Below, in pieces: positions 33,721 to 43,472 of a stretch of DNA of 64,000 nucleotides (positions are counted from its first letter, which is position 1; each line of letters begins with the position of its first letter). The notes under the pieces are model-generated. The model searched no databases, was not told where the DNA came from, and worked only from the letters and a program-made list of their open reading frames with translations. The translations under genes were made by a program, and so were the position numbers. The stretch lies in assembly GCF_014712675.1 (NCBI RefSeq), contig NZ_JACXSI010000023.1, positions 62,001-126,000 on the forward strand, given 5' to 3'. The stretch is from Peribacillus faecalis. GTDB lineage: Bacteria > Bacillota > Bacilli > Bacillales > DSM-1321.

Positions 33721-34545
33721 TTAAACCTCTGTTTTTGCCGTAAATATTGTCCACCCTTCACTTGATTGTTGCGGATGTTCTTTTTTAATACCGGCAATCC
33801 AGACAAACCATTGTAATAGCTGCTTACCGAAATCATTTTCGATCACTGAATTATGTAATTTTTCTATATCAAATCCTGCTTGCTCAAGATGCACTTTTTG
33901 TTCTTCAATATAGGCACGGATAATCCCTGCTGTGAATTCCGGATGAAATTGTACGCCATATATATAACTATTCAGCTTAAAAGCGTGATGAGGCTCAAAG
34001 GCATTAGCTGCAAGCAAAACTGCATTCTCCGGTAGGTCCACCACAGTTTGAGAATGGGTTACGTGTGAGACAATACCTGTTGAAACATGCTTCTCACCAT
34101 TCAGAGAGCTGTATAAAACCGGGGATAAGCAACCGAATAAGGCATCATCTCGTCCAGCCTCGGTTAATGAAATAGCTACTGTGCCAATTTCAATACCTTG
34201 TGGATGATAATCTACTTTGCCTCCAAATGCTTCTGCCAGCAATTGATGGCCGTAACAGATACCTAAAATCGGGATTTGCAGAGGAACTATTTGTTGAAGC
34301 CAGTTCTTTAACTGCTCGCTCCATTCTTCCTTGTCAGTAATCATAGCATGTGAACCTGTAATGATGATTGCTCCTATACTCTCTAGTTCAGGCAGAGCTT
34401 CAATCCCCTTTTTATAAACCTGGGCAACGATTACTTCATCCGCCTGTAAGTTTGCACCAATGCGCACCATTTCATCAAAATCGCCGAATTGCTTCTTAAT
34501 AGCAGGGAATGTTTCGCCGGTTTGAATGATTAACAGCTTCTTCAT
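33721..34545 (-). CDS. Class I glutamine amidotransferase (GMP synthase-like)
   Basis: Stand-alone amidotransferase-like protein, 274 aa. The nucleophile loop LGICYGHQLLAEAFGG (Cys about 97) and the GVQFHPEF His-Glu pair complete a catalytic triad, so glutaminase or gamma-glutamyl hydrolase activity is plausible. It resembles the cytoplasmic YfeJ/GuaA-like group that acts on gamma-glutamyl compounds or unknown substrates. Only 15 nt separate its stop from the regulator start, making it the first gene of the Bce-type operon. ATG 34545 is favoured over GTG 34554, with moderate certainty. Confidence 0.75.
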   Translation of the reverse strand: MKKLLIIQTGETFPAIKKQFGDFDEMVRIGANLQADEVIVAQVYKKGIEALPELESIGAIIITGSHAMITDKEEWSEQLKNWLQQIVPLQIPILGICYGHQLLAEAFGGKVDYHPQGIEIGTVAISLTEAGRDDALFGCLSPVLYSSLNGEKHVSTGIVSHVTHSQTVVDLPENAVLLAANAFEPHHAFKLNSYIYGVQFHPEFTAGIIRAYIEEQKVHLEQAGFDIEKLHNSVIENDFGKQLLQWFVWIAGIKKEHPQQSSEGWTIFTAKTEV

Positions 34546-34631
34546 CGTATCCACAGCCTTTCTATATCATATATCCATAAGTTTAAAGAAAATAAAGTTA
34601 GAGTACAATCATGGCTGTAATTTTCTTCATA

Positions 34632-34672
34632 AAATAAAATAGATGATCTCTTTCACAAACAGAGATCATCTA
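34632..34672 (-). terminator. Terminator of the yhaQP operon
   Basis: Minus strand TAGATGATCTCT / AGAGATCATCTA perfect 12-bp stem, 9-nt loop, then TTTTATTTTAT. Confidence 0.85.
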
Positions 34673-34681
34673 TCTTATTAT

Positions 34682-35929
34682 TTATGCTTTTTTCGTTAAA
34701 TTAAGAGCTTCCTTAATATTTTTGAAAGATGAAGTTTTACCGTACATCAGTACACCGCCGCGGTAAACTTTTGCTCCAAATACTGCAAGAGCTGCAATTG
34801 TCCCTACTAATAAAGCAAGGCTGACTGCTATCTCCCAGGTTGGTACTTCCAACATACCAATTCGCAAAAACATCAACATCGGGCTAAAGAACGGAATGAA
34901 GGATGTAACTTTCACAATTCCCGCCTCCGGATTGCTTAAGCCGTACATTGCCAGGAAGAAGCCGACTAATACAAGCATTGTCATCGGTGTAATCATCGAT
35001 TGCACATCTTCGACACGGCTCACTAATGAACCTAAAAATGCCGCCAATGTCGCATATAAGAAGTAACCTAACAAAGTAAATACAACCGCATAAATAATGA
35101 CCGATACAGATGTGCCTTCAAAGCCGAATACTGTAAAAAAACCGCCGTTCATATCATCCTGATTCTGCTTTACAGAAAAGTAGCCTACGCCTAAAAGCAA
35201 AAGCATCTGCGTTAAACTTACCAGTGCAACGCCCAGTATTTTTCCGAACATCTGCTGAACAGGAGAAACACTGGAAATCAAAATTTCCATTACCCTTGAT
35301 GTTTTTTCACCTGCTACTTCTGTCGCAATCATGCCAGCATAAGCTAAAACACCGATATAGATGACAATCAAAAGGATATAGACAAGTCCGCGAGCCTGAT
35401 TCAATTCTTCCGTTGTTTTGGCATTTTCAGAAATCGCTTCTTTTTCAAAAACAGCCGGTTCATAAAGAGAAATCATCTGCTCATTCGAAATATTCAATTG
35501 CTGAGTTACGATGATATTTTTGACATTTGTTAGGGCTTGCGATAATTGACCATTTATTGTTTCATCTGAGATTGAATTAGCATGATAGACTCCTTCCGGT
35601 AAGCCTTGATCATCGCTTGTTACTACTATATACCCGACAAGGTCGCCGTTGTTTACCAACTTATTTCCTTCTGACTTGCTATCAATCTGTTCAACTTTCA
35701 ATTCCGAATCGGCTGCCTTTATTTGCGCATCAAAGGCATCATAATATTGGCCGCTTTCATCAACCACCCCGATTGTATCTACTTCGCCACTTTCAAACAT
35801 ATCGATAATTTTAGACATATTCGTTAAAGCCAGCACAATTGCCAGTGTAATAAGTGTTGATATAATAAATGATTTTGCTTTAATTTTTGAAGAATACGTA
35901 TGCATTACGACAATCCAAAACTTATTCAA
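34682..35929 (-). CDS. yhaP: ABC-2 type permease YhaP (NatB-like)
   Basis: Permease of 415 aa: one N-terminal span (about 20-40), a large extracytoplasmic domain (about 45-190), then five to six spans. This is the NatB/YhaP layout of ABC-2 exporters linked to Na+ or drug efflux. TTG at 35929 (MNKFW) is chosen since AGGTGG lies 5 nt upstream and B. subtilis YhaP starts equivalently from memory; GTG 35938 is the alternative. Overlaps the ATPase stop by 8 nt. Confidence 0.83.
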   Translation of the reverse strand: MNKFWIVVMHTYSSKIKAKSFIISTLITLAIVLALTNMSKIIDMFESGEVDTIGVVDESGQYYDAFDAQIKAADSELKVEQIDSKSEGNKLVNNGDLVGYIVVTSDDQGLPEGVYHANSISDETINGQLSQALTNVKNIIVTQQLNISNEQMISLYEPAVFEKEAISENAKTTEELNQARGLVYILLIVIYIGVLAYAGMIATEVAGEKTSRVMEILISSVSPVQQMFGKILGVALVSLTQMLLLLGVGYFSVKQNQDDMNGGFFTVFGFEGTSVSVIIYAVVFTLLGYFLYATLAAFLGSLVSRVEDVQSMITPMTMLVLVGFFLAMYGLSNPEAGIVKVTSFIPFFSPMLMFLRIGMLEVPTWEIAVSLALLVGTIAALAVFGAKVYRGGVLMYGKTSSFKNIKEALNLTKKA

Positions 35930-36821
35930 CTGCGCCACCTACTTTCTCCACAAAAATATCATGCAGCGTCGGTTCTTCCAGTTCAAACTTTCGGATAAAA
36001 CCCTTCGAGAATAGATCCCTTTGAATATTTTCAGCTACTGCCTCATCTTCTACTTGCAGTCTCACACCTTCAGACGTTTTACGTAGCTTATGAACACCAG
36101 CGAAATCAGCTAGATAATTCATACTCAAATCACTGTGTATGACTAGATTTTTCTTGCCAAATGAACGTTTTACGTCCTTTAGACTGCCTTGAACAGCCGG
36201 TTTGCCTTTATGCATAATGCAAAGATTTTCACATAGCTCCTCGGCATGCTCCATCCGGTGACTCGAGAAAATAATTGTTGTGCCGCTATTTTTCAGATCA
36301 AAAACAGCTTCCTTCAATAACTCGACATTGACTGGGTCAAGGCCGCTAAATGGCTCATCCATAATCAACAACTTTGGTTTATGTATTATAGATGCGATGA
36401 ATTGAATTTTTTGCTGATTCCCTTTTGATAGTTCTTCTACTCTCTTATTCTTGTAGTCTGGTACTTTAAATCGCTCCAACCAATAATCGAGCTCCTTCAA
36501 TGTCTCCGCCTTTGGCATATCGCGAAGTTTAGCCAAATAAACGATTTGCTCGCTAACTTTCAATTTGGGATAAAGGCCGCGTTCTTCTGGCAAATAGCCG
36601 ATCATCGGACTGACCGAGTAATCAATCGGCTTGCCGTTCCACGTAATACTCCCCTCTGAAGCGTCTATCAGACCAAGAATCATTCGGAAAGTTGTTGTCT
36701 TCCCGGCCCCATTTGCACCTAAGAAACCAAATATTTCTTTCTCCGGTATTGTAAAATTAATATGATCGACTGCTGTAAAGCTTCCATAACGTTTTGTCAC
36801 GTTATCCAATATAAGTGCCAA
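35922..36821 (-). CDS. yhaQ: ABC transporter ATP-binding protein YhaQ (NatA-like)
   Basis: ATPase of 299 aa (B. subtilis YhaQ 298). Walker A GANGAGKT, signature LSKGNQQK (a common ABC-2 variant), Walker B LLIMDEPFSGLD, and a C-terminal DUF4162-like extension. TTG 36821 (MALILDNV) follows AGGAGG with 7-nt spacing; the longer in-frame extension has no ribosome binding site. With YhaP it forms an exporter. Confidence 0.86.
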   Translation of the reverse strand: MALILDNVTKRYGSFTAVDHINFTIPEKEIFGFLGANGAGKTTTFRMILGLIDASEGSITWNGKPIDYSVSPMIGYLPEERGLYPKLKVSEQIVYLAKLRDMPKAETLKELDYWLERFKVPDYKNKRVEELSKGNQQKIQFIASIIHKPKLLIMDEPFSGLDPVNVELLKEAVFDLKNSGTTIIFSSHRMEHAEELCENLCIMHKGKPAVQGSLKDVKRSFGKKNLVIHSDLSMNYLADFAGVHKLRKTSEGVRLQVEDEAVAENIQRDLFSKGFIRKFELEEPTLHDIFVEKVGGAVE

Positions 36822-36967
36822 ATCTACTCCTCCTTTTCTCAATAAAACATTCCGACTAACAAAATACATGCTACTCTTAAGCGATATCTTTAATACGGTG
36901 ACATACTGCAGTTTGTTTCAAAAAAATAAATCAGCCAGCCCAAAGATAACCAGCAGACTAAATAACT

Positions 36968-37012
36968 AGAGCCACACATCGACCTAAATACGATTATGTG
37001 GCTCTTGTTTGT
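36968..37012. terminator. Hairpin between yccF-like gene and yhaQ
   Basis: AGAGCCACACATCG pairs with CGATTATGTGGCTCT (one mismatch). T-rich only on the + side, so termination of the minus-strand gene is probable but not certain. Confidence 0.55.
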
Positions 37013-37026
37013 TTACTTGCTGTCTA

Positions 37027-37389
37027 TCAAACGATCTCTTTGCCGAATGGCATAAGCGATAGTTTTGCCATTTTCATGAATTGGATTGCAAAAGGAATCC
37101 CGATAATTGTAACAGCAAATAGAAATGCACAGATTACATTTGAAATAGCAAGCGCCACCCCGCCAAACACTAACCATAGTATGTTCAACAGGAAATTGCC
37201 TGCTCCATTGTCTACTGTCACTACTTCTCTGCCGAACGGCGCCAGCTGAAGCTGAGCCATTTTAAAGCATTGCAGACCTACAGGGATTCCGATAATTGAA
37301 ATGCACCATAATAAACCGATGATAAACCATCCAAGGGCATTTACGAAGCCTCCGAATAAAAACCAAATGATGTTACCTAAACAGCCCAT
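37027..37389 (-). CDS. YccF-domain membrane protein
   Basis: Membrane protein of 120 aa containing two copies of the YccF domain: repeat 1 (about 1-58) and repeat 2 (about 63-120), each with the glycine-rich NxxWxxFGG start, ISIIGIPVG / VTIIGIPFA core and a LxPFGxE end (LAPFGREVV and LMPFGKEIV). About four spans. Function unknown. AGGTGA lies before the ATG. Monocistronic. Confidence 0.85.
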   Translation of the reverse strand: MGCLGNIIWFLFGGFVNALGWFIIGLLWCISIIGIPVGLQCFKMAQLQLAPFGREVVTVDNGAGNFLLNILWLVFGGVALAISNVICAFLFAVTIIGIPFAIQFMKMAKLSLMPFGKEIV

Positions 37390-37724
37390 AACTTCACCTT
37401 CAATTTACTACATCTTTAACAAAATTTTACTATATGTAAGTGTTGATGAAAACAATTAAAAAGATAAATTCTTCAAAACCAAAACATATAAATTTTACCC
37501 CCATTATGTTCCTTTGAAACTACCAACTAAGAAAACCCTTACATGCATCTCTATACAAACTATCTGCGCAAAATATTATTTATTGTATATTTACAATATT
37601 CTAAAATGTATATTTATAAAATAAAATTAATATTTAAACAAACTAAATTCCAGAAACCCTAGCCTCTTACTAAGCAAAATGAGTTTTATTAATTTCAGAA
37701 AAGAATAAAAATTCAACTTTTTAG

Positions 37725-37753
37725 TTGTCTATTTTTCAAAATGAATATAAAAT
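37725..37753 (+). promoter_or_regulatory. gdhA: Candidate promoter of gdhA
   Basis: TTGTCT (37725-37730) and TAAAAT (37748-37753) with 17-bp spacing, 84 nt before the ATG. The preceding 37390-37720 stretch is very A/T-rich with no other feature that I can see. Confidence 0.45.
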
Positions 37754-37834
37754 ACTTTATATGAGTACAGTACGAAAGCTTAATTATCGGGATGGGCTTC
37801 TTGTATTAATATAGGACAAAGGGAGAATGATTAG

Positions 37835-39223
<1,389 letters not shown>

Positions 39224-39236
39224 TTGCTTTATCAAA

Positions 39237-39267
39237 GGCTGACTCTTTGCAGAGTCGGTCTTTTTTA
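39237..39267 (+). terminator. Terminator of gdhA
   Basis: GGCTGACTCT / AGAGTCGGTC stem (with one G-T pair), loop TTGC, then TTTTTT. Confidence 0.85.
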
Positions 39268-39269
39268 AT

Positions 39270-39420
39270 AGATAAGTATATTTTCCGTCTAACCTTATAC
39301 CTGCCATGCTCGGAGGCCAACAGGAAGTTGGTCATATCGGCGAAGACATGCGGACGTGGCGCTTTTAGCCGATGTACCCCTCCTGCCTCCCCCAAGAAAC
39401 CAAAGGCGGGTTTCTTGGGT
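39270..39420 (-). repeat. Family B repeat, diverged minus-strand copy B12
   Basis: Read on the minus strand it keeps the hairpin AAGAAACCCGCC/TTGGTTTCTT, a version of the long module (GGCTAAAAGCGCCACGTCC ... CGCCGATATGACC) and the right end CCGAGCATGGCAGGTATAAGG, TTAGACGG. The left end is replaced by family A sequence. Confidence 0.75.
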
Positions 39421-39540
39421 GGGGCTCTCACGATGAGAGTCACAGCGACGAAGATATGCGGACATAGCGTTCTTCTGTTTCCTTTATCTCAGTCGGTGGC
39501 CTCCAGTCCATACGGTGCTAACCAGGGTGTTTTCACATTT
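39421..39540 (-). repeat. Family A fragment fused to B12 (A5)
   Basis: Minus strand CCTGGTTAGCACCGTATGG, ACTGGAGGCCACCGACTG, AGATAAAGGAAACAGAAG is the first half of a family A element; it passes into TGAGAGTCACAGCG-type sequence also found at 58.45 kb. Confidence 0.7.
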
Positions 39541-39545
39541 GGTTT

Positions 39546-40577
39546 TCACCATTTGTTAGACACCCGTTCCGCAAAACCAAAAAAGTCCTTCACCTCGATG
39601 ACCGTGCCGTCATCTAAAATCGCTTGGCCGGAAAAAAAGCCAAAAACTTGATGCTGATCGCTTGAAATCAGCCAGAGCGATGTATAATCTTGACGATCTA
39701 ATATTGGCCGGAAGCTCATCTTGAATCTATTGTCGCTTGATGTAAATTTCCAAGGTTTCATATAATCATATTTTTCTCCGTCTTTTGGAATATGGAATTT
39801 AACCTCTTCCAGTTTATGAGCGATGCCATCATAGAAGAGAACATTTTCAGTGGCAGCTGATGTATCGCCAAATCCATAGCCAATATTAAATCCAAACGGC
39901 ACATTATCGACAAGTCCTGAGGCGGAACCCCAATACCATGTATTCTTGTATGTCCATACACCCCGTCCCCAGTCCAGAACAGCAAATGATGAACTTGGAT
40001 TAAAGCGGTACTCCTTTCTGTCATATTTGGCCACTCCATGCACCTTTATACAATTAATCTTCTGATTATAATAAAACGCCTTGCTGTCCTCAGCAAAAGG
40101 AGTTGCTATGACAATCGACTCCTTCGGTTCATCGTGAAGAAGGAACTCGCATTCTATTGATTTACCATTATTGAAATCTTTCATGTAACAAAACAATTTT
40201 CTTGATACGCCATTATTCAAAAATTCCATCTGCAGTCTTTGATCTTGATAAATAACATCTCCATGCTTCGAAGTACCGGGAAGCTTAAATTTGCCGAAAG
40301 TAAACGGCTTGATTACGCTGGTTGTTTTATACCATGGCTGCCGGAAATCCAATAATGATACGCTTATCAATCCCATATAGGAATTGTCTGCAATCGTCAG
40401 TGCAACAGCAAAGTCTTTATTGGCAATCAAATAATAATCCCATTCTTTGATTCGGAAAGGGTTAGCTTTTATATGACGCCGATTATATTCAAGCAGCATT
40501 TCTCTGGCAAATCCGCATTCATTCAGCTCACCCTCATCATTCAGGAGACGATTAGTTTTCTTCACTTCCCTTTGCAC
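39546..40577 (-). CDS. DUF2804 family protein
   Basis: Protein of 343 aa matching the DUF2804 family along its length (conserved LDWGRGVWTYKNTWYWGSASG region around 213-233 and GFGDTSAATEN). Predicted mostly beta, soluble, no signal peptide. Function unknown. Start is GTG 40577, with GAAGGAGGG 6 nt upstream. Flanked downstream by the fused family A/B repeat. Confidence 0.8.
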   Translation of the reverse strand: MQREVKKTNRLLNDEGELNECGFAREMLLEYNRRHIKANPFRIKEWDYYLIANKDFAVALTIADNSYMGLISVSLLDFRQPWYKTTSVIKPFTFGKFKLPGTSKHGDVIYQDQRLQMEFLNNGVSRKLFCYMKDFNNGKSIECEFLLHDEPKESIVIATPFAEDSKAFYYNQKINCIKVHGVAKYDRKEYRFNPSSSFAVLDWGRGVWTYKNTWYWGSASGLVDNVPFGFNIGYGFGDTSAATENVLFYDGIAHKLEEVKFHIPKDGEKYDYMKPWKFTSSDNRFKMSFRPILDRQDYTSLWLISSDQHQVFGFFSGQAILDDGTVIEVKDFFGFAERVSNKW

Positions 40578-40652
40578 CAGGTTCCCTCCTTCATATGCTT
40601 TATCATTACTATAATTTTACAAGCAACGCATAAAACCCTTTTGTAAATAACG

Positions 40653-40687
40653 AAAAAAACCGATAAAGAACGGGGTCTTTACCGGTT
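40653..40687 (-). terminator. Terminator of the SEC-C gene
   Basis: Minus strand AACCGGTAAAGA pairs with TCTTTATCGGTT (one G-T pair), loop of 6-7 nt, then TTTTTCG. Confidence 0.85.
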
Positions 40688-40700
40688 ACTCTCTTTATTA

Positions 40701-41768
40701 TTATTTTCCGCAGCATTTTTTGAATTTTTTCCCGCTGCCGCAACGGCAAGGTTCGTTTCTTCCAATTTTCTCTTGTTGAACAGACTTTTCCTCTGCCGGA
40801 GAAAGTTCGGTCGCAGTGAAACCTTTCAGAACCCATAGACGGCTGTTATTCAAAAGGTCAACCAATTTATTGACAAATTGCATCGCTTCTTTTTGTTTAG
40901 AGAATTGTACATGTTCGCCAACAAAAGCAACGATTGTATTCAAAGACTCTTCTTGTTGAGCCAATAAAATGCATTGATTGATAATATCAACCATTTGCTC
41001 TTCCGGCATATCATAATATTTCTCCATGACTTTCATTAAATCTGCCATTTGAGACGTGCGTTCCCACATTTCTCCGCGCTGCATTCTGAACATTTCGCCT
41101 TGAGGAATCGGGTAATAGCCTAATCCTTCTTTTTCATTTTGCTTCGCAAGCAATTGTGCTTCGTCAACAACCAATTCATTGATGATATAATCCTTACTTA
41201 CGCGGAATGAACCGTAGTAGTTCTCCAAATGCATAATATATTGTTTGAACCATTCACTATCCAGTTCTTCACCAATATATTTCTCGAACATCACTTTTGC
41301 ATCATGAATGCTGACAACACCATAATACTTCATTGCAGCAAACAACAAGTTCGTGATTTTTTGGTTTCTGTTCACTAGAGCTTTCATTTGCATCGCATCC
41401 AGTTGATAGAATTCCTTCATAATCTCTTGAGGCATAACAAGGACTTCCTGTTCTTCTACTTTAGCAGGGTGCGTATAGCCGATACTGCTTAAATAGAAAA
41501 TATCTTCAAGATCCAATGCTCCCATTTCCACAACGCCGCTTTTTGACATTAAGCGTAAAATTGCAGAATATTGGTCAACATCAAGAAGCTTTGCTCTATC
41601 CTCAACAGATTGCGGAATCTTCTCCGCAAGCGCAACAACCAATTCTTTTTTTCTTAAAGAGCTCATATTTTTTAAATCTAAATTGCGGCGAATATTTTTC
41701 AGCTGATCAACTTTTAAAGAATCTAAAATACTTTCCAGCCTAAATTCATCCTTCACTTCCACATTCAT
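40701..41768 (-). CDS. SEC-C zinc-motif protein, uncharacterised
   Basis: Protein of 355 aa, largely alpha-helical, ending in a SEC-C motif (GRNEPCRCGSGKKFKKCCGK, the last 20 residues), the CxCx8CC-type zinc ribbon also found at the SecA C-terminus. The N-terminal 50 residues resemble a SAP/Rho-N-like helical module (LKNIRRNLDLKNMSSLRKKELV) which can bind nucleic acid. AGGAGG 10 nt before ATG. Probably monocistronic. Function not established; a role in translation- or secretion-linked quality control would be speculation. Confidence 0.75.
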   Translation of the reverse strand: MNVEVKDEFRLESILDSLKVDQLKNIRRNLDLKNMSSLRKKELVVALAEKIPQSVEDRAKLLDVDQYSAILRLMSKSGVVEMGALDLEDIFYLSSIGYTHPAKVEEQEVLVMPQEIMKEFYQLDAMQMKALVNRNQKITNLLFAAMKYYGVVSIHDAKVMFEKYIGEELDSEWFKQYIMHLENYYGSFRVSKDYIINELVVDEAQLLAKQNEKEGLGYYPIPQGEMFRMQRGEMWERTSQMADLMKVMEKYYDMPEEQMVDIINQCILLAQQEESLNTIVAFVGEHVQFSKQKEAMQFVNKLVDLLNNSRLWVLKGFTATELSPAEEKSVQQEKIGRNEPCRCGSGKKFKKCCGK

Positions 41769-41951
41769 TAACCTTTATCCTCCTATTTAAAAGAAGCGTT
41801 CAGCTTCTGCAAATCAATCTTTTAATTGCCATTCTTATAATTTGAAGGCACATCTTATTATATAAAGTCCGAACACTAGTTTATCAAATTTTTGCCTGAA
41901 TGAAAAACCACGATGTTCAGTTTATACTGGAAATAGTTACATACACCTATT

Positions 41952-43042
41952 TTAAGCGTCAAAAGTCACTTCGATCTCAACAATTTCTGATCGACTTCCA
42001 AGCCGTAACGGCGGCCCCCAAAATCCGAAACCGGAAGATACAATTGTATGCATAGCGCCTTTTTGTTTATAGCCCCAATCCAATTCATACATTCTTCTTG
42101 TAACAAGATGGTTCGGTGCCATCTGTCCTCTATGCGTATGGCCGCATACTAATAAATCAACTCCGCTGTCTGCGGCAGCCTGCAAATCAGTAGGCTGATG
42201 GTCCATTGCGATAATCGGTATATTTTTATCAAGGCTTTCCAGCAAATCATTAAAATTTTTCCGTCTGCGAACTGTTTTATCTTTTCTACCGACCAAGTAA
42301 AAGCAATCTTCTATTTTAATTACTTCGTCCATTAAAATATCTATACCGCTTTGTTTCATCTCTTCTACAAACTCATATATATCATTGCCATATCCGTATA
42401 CTTCATGATTTCCGATAACGTCATAAACCCCGATTGGCGCTTTTAGCTTTTTCATTTCCTCGTGCATATTCTTCTTCTTATAAAATACCGAATCATCATC
42501 AACGATATCTCCCGGCATCAGCACTATATCAGGTTTGATTTCATTCACCATCTGAACAAGGTTCTTCAAATGCTTTTTGCCAGATAAACCTCCAAAATGC
42601 ATATCAGAAGCCATCGCGATTTTTAAAGTTTTTCGGTTTGTTTTTTTCGGAATCCGCAAGTTGTAATAGCTGATAGACGGACGATAAGCATTATAAGACC
42701 CAAAAATGAGAACGGTTATATAAGCTCAATAAATATCATTGCACTTTTATTAAACGATGTGAATCCGAGCAGCCATACAGCCAAATTACTTATCGGCAGG
42801 AGCATAAGACTGTATTGCATAAAACCAAACCAATAGGCCCCGATTATTCGAAAGGCCAAAACTGTCGGAAAGCGCTGCCCAAGAAAATATGTATAAGCCA
42901 AAACAGCAACAAGACAACTATAAAGCCAAGCCGCCTCAAGTGATGTGAAGGATTGCAACCAAACCCAACCGTTCCAGCCAATATAAAAGGTAACGATAGA
43001 ATATCCGAGCAAAAAGAAAACAAATGACGTATATTTTCTCAT
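41952..43042 (-). pseudogene. Metallophosphoesterase with N-terminal membrane domain, frameshifted
   Basis: Two overlapping pieces of one gene. The 5' piece (43042 to 42716, ATG set by GAGGGG) encodes about three membrane spans and stops at TAA 42716. The 3' piece continues in another frame from about 42722 (ITVLIFGSYNAYRP...) into a complete phosphoesterase domain: SDMHFG, PGDIVDD, GNHE and GHTHRGQ metal-ligand motifs. Joining them gives the usual 360-residue membrane-tethered phosphoesterase (YkuE/YaeI-like). One base lost or gained near 42719-42727 explains the break. Either a recent pseudogene or a sequencing error. The domain could still be made from TTG 42659, but no ribosome binding site supports that. 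Confidence 0.8.
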
Positions 43043-43114
43043 AAAGAAGCAGCCCCTCAATTTTATGACATATTATAATATTATCCTTCTGAAACAAGAC
43101 AAAACAAGTAAACG

Positions 43115-43376
43115 AGAAAAACCGGCACCGGTCCTTTTTCATCATGAATAAGCTACTTAGATTCACCTCGATGAAAAAGGAGCCATGCGGGAGGACTAAG
43201 ATGAATCACACGAGAAACCCGCCTTTGGTTTCTTGGGGGATGCAGCAAGTAATGAACATCGGCTAAAAGCGCCACGTCCTGTGGCAACACCGATATGACC
43301 TACATCCTGTAGGCCTCCGAGCATGGCAGGTGTAAGGTTAGACAGTTATCTAAGTTCAAAAATATAAACTTTCTTA
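43115..43376 (+). repeat. Family B repeat, long copy B9
   Basis: Full element with the added module (GGCTAAAAGCGCCACGTCC, TGTGGCAACACCGATATGACC, TACATCCTGTAGG) as in B7; hairpin GAGAAACCCGCC/TTGGTTTCTT; right end GTGTAAGGTTAGACAG, GTTCAAAAATATAAAC. Confidence 0.85.
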
Positions 43377-43383
43377 TTCTTCA

Positions 43384-43411
43384 AGAAAAACCGGCACCGG
43401 TCCTTTTATAT
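43384..43411 (+). repeat. Family B left-end module after B9 (B10)
   Basis: AGAAAAACCGGCACCGG then TCCTTTTATATA, a lone left end in tandem to B9. Confidence 0.6.
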
Positions 43412-43424
43412 AGCTTCTTAAGAA

Positions 43425-43461
43425 CAAAAAAAAGACCGCAGCAAGCAGAGCCAGCGGTCTT
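43425..43461 (-). terminator. Terminator of the GPH symporter gene
   Basis: Minus strand AAGACCGC / GCGGTCTT perfect stem with a 14-nt loop that can pair further, followed by eight T. Confidence 0.85.
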
Positions 43462-43472
43462 CCCATTTTTAA

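Noticed and set aside
39247-39651. 134-codon plus-strand open frame after gdhA
   Set aside because: Composed of the fused family A/B repeats and antisense of the DUF2804 gene end; no start signal.
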